DNA of 32,486 bases from Candidatus Latescibacterota bacterium (GTDB taxonomy: Bacteria; Krumholzibacteriota; Krumholzibacteriia; LZORAL124-64-63): NCBI GenBank assembly GCA_030658975.1, contig JAUSBL010000003.1, positions 1 to 32,486 of the forward strand. The letters run 5' to 3'. The notes below the pieces were generated by a model. That model ran no database searches, was not told where the DNA came from, and saw nothing but the letters and a program-made list of their open reading frames with translations. Positions within the stretch are counted from its first letter, which is position 1, and the number at the start of each line of letters is the position of its first letter. The translations under genes and the position numbers were made by a program. Of this stretch, positions 17,201 through 23,389 are shown piece after piece.

Positions 17201-20200
17201 CACCGCGTGCCGGGCGTCAACCGCTTCGAGGACGTCACGGCAGTCAGCGGCGCCGGCCTCGGCGATCCCGCCTACACGACCGGCACCGGCTGGGCCGACT
17301 ACGACAACGACGGCGACCTGGACCTCTACGTCGGCAACCACTGGACCGACGCCACGGGCGACTGGGTCCCCAACCACCTGTTCCGCAACGACGGCGAGGA
17401 CCCGCTGAACCCCGGACGCTGGGTCTTCACCGACGTGGCGCCGGCCAACGGCGCCGGCATCGGCGCCGGCGAGAACACCACGGCCACCGCCTGGGCCGAC
17501 TACGACAACGACGGCGACCTGGACATCTACCTGTGCAACATGTCCGGCACGCCGAACTTCCTGTTCCGCAACGACGTGCCCGACGCGCAGACCAACAACT
17601 GGCTGCAGCTGGACCTCGTGTCGATGTCCGCGAACACGTCGGCGATCGGGGCGCGCGTGCGCTGCGTGGTCGGCGGGACGTCGATGCTCCGCGAGGTCGA
17701 GGGCATCACCGGCTTCCTGTCCCAGAACTCCCTCACCGTGGAGTTCGGCCTGGGCGCCGCGACCGCGGCCGACTCGATCCTGATCCGCTGGCCCTCCGGG
17801 ATCGAGCAGAACCTCACCAACGTGCCGGCCGGCCAGCGGCTCGAGGTGATCGAGAGCGGGCCGGGCCGCCCGCTGCTGGCCGCACTGCCGGAGATCACCA
17901 CCGGGGGCTCGCTCGTGCTGGTGTGGGATCCCGTTTCCGGCAACGCCCCTGTGACCTATGAAGCCGAACTGGCCGCCGACCCCGCTTTCGCGCAGGTGCT
18001 GGCCACCAGCGGCTGGATCACCGAAACCTCGTACGCCTTCACGGGTCTGGTCGACGGCTTCACCGGCTACTACCGGGTCCGCGCCCGCGACGCCGACCTG
18101 CTGATCTCGCTGTGGTCCAACACGGTCTCCTCGATGCAGGACGCCAGCCCGCCGGCGTCGGCGGTCGATCCCGTGGTCGTCGCCTTCCAGGGCCTGCCCT
18201 TCGACGTGACCGTCACGGCCACCGACGCCGTGAGCGGCGTCGCGCGCGTCGACCTCTGGTACCGTCACGGCGACGACCAGGGCCCGTTCACGCTGTTCGG
18301 CTCGTCGACCGACGGCTCGACGTTCCGCTTCGACCTGCCCGAAGGCCTCGGCGCGTACTTCTTCTACTCGACGTCCGCCGACAGCGCGGGCAACGAGGAG
18401 CCCGCGCCCGCCGGCTGGGACCAGTCCGTGTTGGTCACCAAACCGCAGTGGGTGCTGGTCTCGCCCGAGGACGGCAGCGGCGTGGGCAACGACGGCAACG
18501 GCCGCGGCGTGGCCTGGGGCGACTACGACAACGACGGCGACCACGACCTCTACATCACCAACCGCATCGTCTACCAGAACACGGCCGACGATACGAGCCA
18601 CCTGTTCCGCAACGACGGCGCCGACCCCGGCGAGCACGACAGCTGGCTGTTCGCCGACGTCTCGGTGCCCCCGATGACCAACTCCGGTTACGGCCAGGGC
18701 GTGGCCTGGGGCGACTTCGACGGCGACGGCGACCTGGACCTCTACCAGACCTACATGCAGGTCAGCGAAGGCTCGCCGGCGCCCAACCGCCTGTACCGCA
18801 ACGACGGCGCCGGCGTCTTCACCGAGATCGGCCTGGAGTCCGGCGTCGCCGACGGAGGCAGCGGCCGCAGCTGCGCCTGGGCCGACTACGACCAGGACGG
18901 CGACCTGGACCTCTACCTCTGCAACAACGGCGCGAACCGCCTCTACCGGAACGACGGGTTCGACCCCGAGACCCGCGCCCTCTGGGTGTTCACCGACGTG
19001 GCGCCCGCGGACAGCACCGGCATCGGCGACGGCAGCTACACCATGGGCTGCGCGTGGGGCGACGTCGACAACGACGGCGACCCGGATCTTTACCTCGCCA
19101 ACTACGACAGCCAGCCCGACCGGCTCTTCCGCAACGACGGGGAGGACCCGCAGAATCCCGGCGAATGGCTGTTCACCGACATCGCCGCCGAAGTCGGCAT
19201 GACCGACACCGGCAGCGGCCTGGGCTGCACCTGGGGCGACTTCGACAACGACGGCCTGCTGGACCTCTACGTCAGCAACGACGGACCCAACTTCCTGTAC
19301 CACAACGTCTCGACGGGCGTGACGACGGGCAAGCTGGGCCGCCGCACGCAGGACGCCGGCGACAACGCCGACGGGAAGGCCGCGCCGGCGATCCAGTTCA
19401 CGAACATCGCGCCGCTGTACGACGTCGGCCTCGACGACGGCCTCTACGGCTCCGGCATCGGCTGGGCCGACTACGACAACGACGGCGACCTGGACCTCTT
19501 CATGGGCAACCACTGGAACGCCAACGGCGATCCGGCGCCCAACCGCCTGTTCCGCAACGACGGTCCGGACGCGGAGAACCCGGTGGGCTGGCTCTTCAGC
19601 AACGCGGCTCCCACGCACCTGGGCCTGAACATCGCCGACGACTCGAGCACCAACGGCGCCGCCTGGGCCGACTACGACGGCGACGGCGACCTCGACCTCT
19701 ACATGGCGAGCATGATGGGCGTGACCAACAAGCTGTTCCGCAACGACGTGGCGGACTCCACGGGCAACCACTGGCTGCAGTTGGACCTGTCCGCTCCGTA
19801 CATGAACACCCGCGCCATCGGCGCGCGCGTGCGCGTCGTGGCGGGGGGCATGAGCATGATCCGCGAGGTCGACGGCGGCTCGGGCTTCATTTCCCAGGGC
19901 TCATTGACCCTCGAGTTCGGACTCGGGGCGGCGGCTTCGGCCGACTCCGTCGAGATCCTGTGGCCCGACGGCTACCACCACCTGATGCTGAACGTGCCCG
20001 GCGACCAGCGCCTGCTGGTCACTCAGGCCGTGACCGCCATCGGCGACGACGGACCGGCGCCGACGCCGCTGGCCTTCCGCGTCTACGACAACTTCCCGAA
20101 CCCGTTCAACCCGTCCACGACGATCCGGCTGGACCTGCCGGCCCCGTCGCGGGTGCGGCTGGGGATCTACGCGGTGGACGGTGCGCTCGTGCGCACCCTG

Positions 20201-20347
20201 TTCGACGAGGAACTGCCGGCCGGCACGCACCAGGCGGTGTGGGACGGGCGCAACCGCAGCGGCGGCCGCGTGGCTTCCGGGGTGTACTTCTACCGGGTGG
20301 AGACGCCCGGGGATGTGGTGACTCGGAAGATGTTGCTGGTCAAATAG
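14207..20347 (+). CDS. Giant secreted FG-GAP/VCBS triple beta-propeller protein with UnbV domains and C-terminal sorting domain
   Basis: The protein has 2046 residues. A Sec signal peptide (about 1-30, ending AAAQ) is followed by three homologous modules. Each holds seven DxDxDGDxDLY calcium-type loops (21 in all), as expected for one seven-bladed propeller, and then an ASPIC/UnbV domain (SAIGARVRV...GGEGYHGQNSL, FGLG, RWPSGV). Approximate spans are 45-520, 714-1215 and 1414-1942. Modules 1 and 2 are each followed by FN3/Ig-like linkers with DTGSGVASVGLYYR or DAVSGVARVDLWYR. The C-terminus (about 1959-2046) is FlgD-like with NFPNPFNPSTTIRLDLP and GVYFYRVE, the type used for secretion or surface sorting in FCB-related bacteria. 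The ATG at 14207 has GGAAAGGA upstream; upstream in-frame residues lie within the leader. Likely an extracellular or surface adhesin or binding protein; ligand unknown. Confidence 0.93.
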   Translation: MFKLPKSAPHTGVISLLSLLLAFAAGPAAAQWSDATTPALADATPSHGVSWADFDLDGDLDIYLANNGVNKLFRNGGADPGNPGQWLWTNVAPTNGTGIGSSQVSSVGVWGDYDNDGDPDLYLSNTQGANHLFRNDPVNPGFPEDPNRVFVDVTNSLVLGSTRASHSAAWVDYDNDGDLDLYICDAISNYLLRNDGADPQAPGFTTFTDVTAATGATSTFDSQGLAWADYDRDGDQDLFIANYNGPSQMLRNDPQTPSDPDDPDRVFVNVTAAAGLTHTGPSRGAAWGDFDNDGDLDLYLTNYGTANRLYRNNGGIFQSIGVAAGVADAGNGRHCSWVDYDNDADLDLWVTNYDNGIVTQNSRLYRNDGPDGLNPNGWLFVDAADVLLANDLGLGSAAGWADYDADGDTDMYFVNWNADRPNKLVRNDLASGADYLHLDLVGRLSNASAIGARVRVVTGTHSQVREINGGEGYHGQNSLRAEFGLGMSAVIDSLIVRWPSGVVQQLGSVGASQLLEVVEPGPDSPVMAAEPAYTSGTTNTVSWSDESGSGAVAYRVQAALDTGFATLVGDSGWIAGLSHEFTGLSDGQLVRYRVRARDALGIASRWSGAVGSLQDDAPPVSSLNAIASPQQDVPFSVAYLATDTGSGVASVGLYYRVAPAPWTLFGTRSDGQPFVFTSPQGPATYELYSIATDNIGNVEAAPPMPDVTVVVEPSHWVNVAPADGSGVGNNGNGRGAAWGDYDGDGLYDLFITNRPVWFLPNDDTDHLFHNLGPDLGNPDSWLFQDITTGAMADPAYGQGISWGDFDGDGDLDVYQSNMAVGGPAPNHLWRNNGNGSFTDIAPQTGTTDPAGSGRAATWVDFDLDGDLDLYLCNDGPNYLWRNDGEDPMNPGQWLFVNVAPTDGTGVGDDMYTMGCSWIDYDNDGDPDLHLANYDNGPNRLFRNDGENPLNPGQWVFTNVAALMGIEDTGNGMNASWGDYDNDGWLDFYLANDGANRLYHRVPGVNRFEDVTAVSGAGLGDPAYTTGTGWADYDNDGDLDLYVGNHWTDATGDWVPNHLFRNDGEDPLNPGRWVFTDVAPANGAGIGAGENTTATAWADYDNDGDLDIYLCNMSGTPNFLFRNDVPDAQTNNWLQLDLVSMSANTSAIGARVRCVVGGTSMLREVEGITGFLSQNSLTVEFGLGAATAADSILIRWPSGIEQNLTNVPAGQRLEVIESGPGRPLLAALPEITTGGSLVLVWDPVSGNAPVTYEAELAADPAFAQVLATSGWITETSYAFTGLVDGFTGYYRVRARDADLLISLWSNTVSSMQDASPPASAVDPVVVAFQGLPFDVTVTATDAVSGVARVDLWYRHGDDQGPFTLFGSSTDGSTFRFDLPEGLGAYFFYSTSADSAGNEEPAPAGWDQSVLVTKPQWVLVSPEDGSGVGNDGNGRGVAWGDYDNDGDHDLYITNRIVYQNTADDTSHLFRNDGADPGEHDSWLFADVSVPPMTNSGYGQGVAWGDFDGDGDLDLYQTYMQVSEGSPAPNRLYRNDGAGVFTEIGLESGVADGGSGRSCAWADYDQDGDLDLYLCNNGANRLYRNDGFDPETRALWVFTDVAPADSTGIGDGSYTMGCAWGDVDNDGDPDLYLANYDSQPDRLFRNDGEDPQNPGEWLFTDIAAEVGMTDTGSGLGCTWGDFDNDGLLDLYVSNDGPNFLYHNVSTGVTTGKLGRRTQDAGDNADGKAAPAIQFTNIAPLYDVGLDDGLYGSGIGWADYDNDGDLDLFMGNHWNANGDPAPNRLFRNDGPDAENPVGWLFSNAAPTHLGLNIADDSSTNGAAWADYDGDGDLDLYMASMMGVTNKLFRNDVADSTGNHWLQLDLSAPYMNTRAIGARVRVVAGGMSMIREVDGGSGFISQGSLTLEFGLGAAASADSVEILWPDGYHHLMLNVPGDQRLLVTQAVTAIGDDGPAPTPLAFRVYDNFPNPFNPSTTIRLDLPAPSRVRLGIYAVDGALVRTLFDEELPAGTHQAVWDGRNRSGGRVASGVYFYRVETPGDVVTRKMLLVK

Positions 20348-20372
20348 ATCGAGCGGTCGGCGATGATCAGGG

Positions 20373-20402
20373 AATGGCCCCGGGCGGGAGCTCGGGGCCA
20401 TT
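20373..20402 (+). terminator. Intrinsic-type terminator after the propeller gene
   Basis: A perfect 10-bp stem (AATGGCCCCG with CGGGGCCATT) with a 10-nt loop begins 26 bp after the stop codon and is followed by a short T-rich run (TCTT). Confidence 0.65.
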
Positions 20403-20523
20403 TCTTATGGTGGGGTCCGGATGCGACGGGGCGGTGGAGGGCATCGGAATTGCGTTGCCATCCTGATCGGTTGTATGCCAATAACATCGAGGTCGTGTGT
20501 ACTATAGGAGCGTGGAGGCCCTT

Positions 20524-21300
20524 ATGGAACCGACCGATCCCACGACATATAACGCGCTGACGCTATGGCGCCGTCTGCTGGTGCGCGCATTGCGGCGTGG
20601 CGTACCCTATGCCGACGCCCAGGATTTGGCCGGACACGCCATTTTGAACGCCCTGGAAGCGTTTGCGCCGGAGCGCGGGGACTTTGTGCCGTTCTGCGGA
20701 ACGATCCACTCCAATCTGCTGCGGAATTGGTGGCGGGACCGCAAGCCGACCGAGCCGTGGGAAGAAGATCGGCATGACGGGCCGGGCGACGACGATCCCA
20801 GCACGGAGTCGGAACGAAGGGAGTTGCAGGCCATGCACACGCAGATCGCCGATCTCATCCTCGCCGAACTCGACCCCGAAGAGGCCGCCTTGTTCCTGAC
20901 GCTGGGTGATCAGTGCCGCAAAGCTGAACGGGCCGCTGTCTCTTCTGCTGCGCGACAACTGGGGATCGAGCCTCTCGCGGCCTGGAACGTATTTCGTCGG
21001 ATCCAGCGCAAGGCCCGGCCATTTCTGGCGCGTTTCCTGGCTCTGGAGGCCAACGATGTGGAACCGTCCGCGTACGATGTCGGTGTTGCTGAATCAAGGA
21101 AGTCGAGTATTTTGCCCGAGCGCGATATGGAAATCCAACACCTCGAAAGAGACTCGGATGCTGTGTTCCGCTCGTGTTCCACGTCTTGGATTCCTTCCCC
21201 TCTAGCCTACATTGCCGCGGGTGGTGACGCGGGGTTCGGCTCGTTCGCCGAGCAGCTCACCGCCGAGCAGCGCGGCCGTCTGTTTGCCTGCCTGTCCTGA
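20524..21300 (+). CDS. Sigma-70/ECF-like sigma factor with C-terminal extension
   Basis: This 258-residue protein looks like a sigma factor. Residues about 14-74 resemble region 2 (LLVRALRRGVPYADAQDLAG, then FCGTIHSNLLRNWWRDRK), where core binding and -10 recognition occur. Residues about 108-170 resemble region 4 with a helix-turn-helix (AVSSAARQLGIEPLAAWNVF). The C-terminal ~85 residues are not part of a standard ECF factor and end in GFGSFAEQLTAEQRGRLFACLS-like sequence (GFGSFAEQLTAEQRGRLFAC). GGAGG precedes the ATG by about 5 nt. The next gene begins 114 bp downstream on the same strand and may be its target or partner. Base composition looks more AT-rich than the neighbours. A phage- or island-type origin is possible. 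Region 2 call is fairly sure, function is not. Confidence 0.7.
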   Translation: MEPTDPTTYNALTLWRRLLVRALRRGVPYADAQDLAGHAILNALEAFAPERGDFVPFCGTIHSNLLRNWWRDRKPTEPWEEDRHDGPGDDDPSTESERRELQAMHTQIADLILAELDPEEAALFLTLGDQCRKAERAAVSSAARQLGIEPLAAWNVFRRIQRKARPFLARFLALEANDVEPSAYDVGVAESRKSSILPERDMEIQHLERDSDAVFRSCSTSWIPSPLAYIAAGGDAGFGSFAEQLTAEQRGRLFACLS

Positions 21301-21414
21301 CCGGTCATTGACTTTCCTGTGTCGCGCCAAATCCCCCGTCTCCGCGTGTATGTAGAGTTGGGCCGGGCATGTTGCCAGGCGCCAGTTCCGGGGTGTTTGG
21401 TAAAGGAGCCAGTC

Positions 21415-22419
21415 ATGATGCGGGTTACGATCGATGGGGATACCGTGCGGTTCGGATCGCGGCTGGGGGTCACGTTCATGCGTACGCTGCGCATCCCTGA
21501 CGATGGGAAGCAGTACCCCCTGCCTCCGGGACTCGGCAGCTTTCCCCTGCGTCGGGTCCGCGACTGTGGGTCGCGTGCGCCCGTTGCGTGGCGAGAGCGT
21601 GGCGGCCTCATTCTGCCGATGTACCAGCGCGAGGCGATGTGGCTCATGTTCAACGCTCCTCACTGGCGGCCGTGTGCAGTGAAGATCGGCATCGGCAAGA
21701 TCAACGCGATTTCCGGCGAACCCTGGGACGAGCGCATCGAGCCGGGCCGCCAGGACTACATCGTCTGCCCGACGCAGCCCTGGCTCGATGGCATCAAGGC
21801 CGGCGAGGGGTTCATCCGCCAGTTCGTCGCCATGCCGCTGGGGATGGGTTACACGGTCGAGGGACAAGTCTCCGGCAAAGAGGAGTTCGGCGGTGTGCAG
21901 ATCGTGGTGTATGCGCCGAAACCGGGGCGTTTCCCCGCACGTCCTCCGCAGCGGGCGAGGTGGATGTTCACTGATGATCTGTGCATGAGCAAGTGCTGCG
22001 TATGCGATGTCGGTGTTGGGTACGATATGGGACTCGGTGCCGGCGGTTGCATGCGCCAGAGCATTTACCCCGACCCGTACGGCGCTGACACCTGGGACCA
22101 GTCCAACACCCGCCGGCTCTTCGTCCACATCGCCAATAGCCTCGCCTGGCGCGAGATCACGGGGGAGGAGCCGCCCACCACGCCGGTATCTGCGCGCAGC
22201 TACAGCGCGTCCGGGCTGCCCTGGTTCGATCTCTATGATGAACAGGCTGGGGACATCGTGGCAACGCCGGTGCTTGCCGGAGTGAAGTCGGTCAAACAGC
22301 TGGACGCGGACAAGGGCTTCGCGCCCCAGCAGGACGACGCACCCGTAGCGCTCGATCCCGATCAGGTCGTGGTATTGGGCGCGCCGGATGCGGTCGAGGT
22401 ATCGGACGGTGTTTGGTAG
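21415..22419 (+). CDS. Conserved protein of unknown function (PMYQREAMW / IRQFVAMPLG family)
   Basis: This 334-residue soluble protein has no domain I can name, but its blocks look strongly conserved and I recall similar hypothetical proteins in actinobacteria and other phyla. Visible blocks are FMRTLRIPDDGKQYPLPPGLG, written here as RTLRIPDDGKQYPLPPG; LPMYQREAMWLMF (about 68-80); AVKIGIGKINAISG; QDYIVCPTQPWLDGI; IRQFVAMPLGMGYTVEGQ (about 134-151); and GLPWFDLYDE. There is no signal peptide or membrane segment. A cysteine group C180, C184, C185, C187 (CMSKCCVC) with C202 could bind a metal. AAAGGAG lies 6 nt before the first of two adjacent ATGs. It follows the sigma-like gene by 114 bp and is closed by a strong terminator. 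I do not assign a function. Confidence 0.8.
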   Translation: MMRVTIDGDTVRFGSRLGVTFMRTLRIPDDGKQYPLPPGLGSFPLRRVRDCGSRAPVAWRERGGLILPMYQREAMWLMFNAPHWRPCAVKIGIGKINAISGEPWDERIEPGRQDYIVCPTQPWLDGIKAGEGFIRQFVAMPLGMGYTVEGQVSGKEEFGGVQIVVYAPKPGRFPARPPQRARWMFTDDLCMSKCCVCDVGVGYDMGLGAGGCMRQSIYPDPYGADTWDQSNTRRLFVHIANSLAWREITGEEPPTTPVSARSYSASGLPWFDLYDEQAGDIVATPVLAGVKSVKQLDADKGFAPQQDDAPVALDPDQVVVLGAPDAVEVSDGVW

Positions 22420-22487
22420 TGCCACTCAGTGATTGCATCTGACAACATGTGGATCTCGAAATGTGACGATGCCTCGATCCATGGACA

Positions 22488-22515
22488 CAACGCCCGGCTC
22501 ACAAGCCGGGCGTTG
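22488..22515. terminator. Strong stem-loop terminator
   Basis: A perfect 12-bp stem (CAACGCCCGGCT with AGCCGGGCGTTG) closes on a 4-nt loop, 68 bp after the stop of the unknown-function gene. There is only a weak T-run afterwards. The rest of the gap to 22645 shows no other gene. Confidence 0.65.
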
Positions 22516-22645
22516 CTGTGCCGAGCACGGGAGCCGCCGCAGCGGCCCCAGGGGAGGATGGTGGCGACCGCTGGTGGCGGACGCACCCAATCGCGACGAT
22601 GCTGGGAGCGTGACCCTCAGCAGGCCTCCACCAGAATCGACGGCG

Positions 22646-23272
22646 ATGTCCATCCTGCCCCGGCTTCTCCTGCTCGCCGCCTTGCTGACCATCGGCATGG
22701 CGTTCCTCCTCAATAACCTGCGGCAGAAGCAGCGCACGGGACGCACGACGATGCGCTGGCCGGACCCGCGCCACCCGGGCGTGGTCCTGACCGATCTGCT
22801 CTTCTGGCTGTCCGTGGCGGGCTGGGTCGCGGTCTCCGGTGCCTGGGTCGTGTGGCCGCAGAGCCGGGATTTTCTCGGCCCGCTCATCGCATCGCCGGCC
22901 GGGCCGGTGCAGATCCTGGGAGCCGTCATCCTGCTCTGCGGCGTGTCGGCCATCCTGTGGGGGTTCATCAGCCTCGGGGGATCCTTCCGCACCAGCATCG
23001 ACTACGGGGAACACACCAGCCTCGTGACGCGGGGCATCTACCGTTTCAGCCGCAATCCGATGGCCGCCGGGCTGATGCTGGTGGGCTGGGGGACGGCGCT
23101 CCTGCACCAGGCGATGTCCTCGCTGGCGGTCGCGGCGGGCTTGACCCTGGCCAACCGGCTACGGGTCGCGCACGAGGAAAAGCAGCTGCGACGGATCCTC
23201 GGCGGCGACTACCTGAAGTACGCGCAACGCGTGCCGCGATTCCTCGGCTTCGCAGGCCGGAAGAACCCGTGA
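22646..23272 (+). CDS. Isoprenylcysteine carboxyl-methyltransferase-like integral membrane protein
   Basis: This 208-residue protein has about five hydrophobic segments (for example LLLLAALLTIGMAFLL at the start, FWLSVAGWVAVSGAWVVW and VQILGAVILLCGVSAILWGF). Its C-terminal half has the SAM-binding pattern of the ICMT/PEMT membrane methyltransferases: TRGIYRFSRNPMAAG (RNP at about 136-138), then EEKQLRRILGGDYLKYAQRVPRF (Glu177 onward; the Y..Y...V.R pattern). Bacterial members rarely have known substrates; prenylated proteins are not implied. No clear ribosome site precedes ATG 22646, but the frame before it is not protein-like. It lies 117 bp upstream of the P-type ATPase gene on the same strand. 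Confidence 0.78.
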   Translation: MSILPRLLLLAALLTIGMAFLLNNLRQKQRTGRTTMRWPDPRHPGVVLTDLLFWLSVAGWVAVSGAWVVWPQSRDFLGPLIASPAGPVQILGAVILLCGVSAILWGFISLGGSFRTSIDYGEHTSLVTRGIYRFSRNPMAAGLMLVGWGTALLHQAMSSLAVAAGLTLANRLRVAHEEKQLRRILGGDYLKYAQRVPRFLGFAGRKNP

Positions 23273-23305
23273 GGGATGATGGTCGCAGGTTCACGGAGCG
23301 GTTCG

Positions 23306-23333
23306 GCCCGGAGGCGAGAGCTTTCGGGCTTTT
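23306..23333 (+). terminator. Weak candidate terminator
   Basis: A 5-bp GCCCG/CGGGC stem (23306-23310 with 23325-23329) is followed directly by TTTT. It lies 33 bp after the methyltransferase-like gene. The stem is short and the loop long, so this is tentative. Confidence 0.3.
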
Positions 23334-23389
23334 CGTGGATCACCAGGGCTGGTAGATGACTGAGCGGTCCCCTGGAGTCTGGAGTGTCC

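Noticed and set aside
14340..19740. Regular DNA repeats resembling a CRISPR array
   Set aside because: The repeats code in frame for calcium-loop propeller blades; spacing is irregular and no cas genes are present.
14258..19771. 1837-residue open frame on the minus strand across the propeller gene
   Set aside because: Val/Ala/Asp/Arg-rich shadow of the repeated plus-strand codons; it has no domain, signal or ribosome site, and the plus-strand protein is unmistakable.
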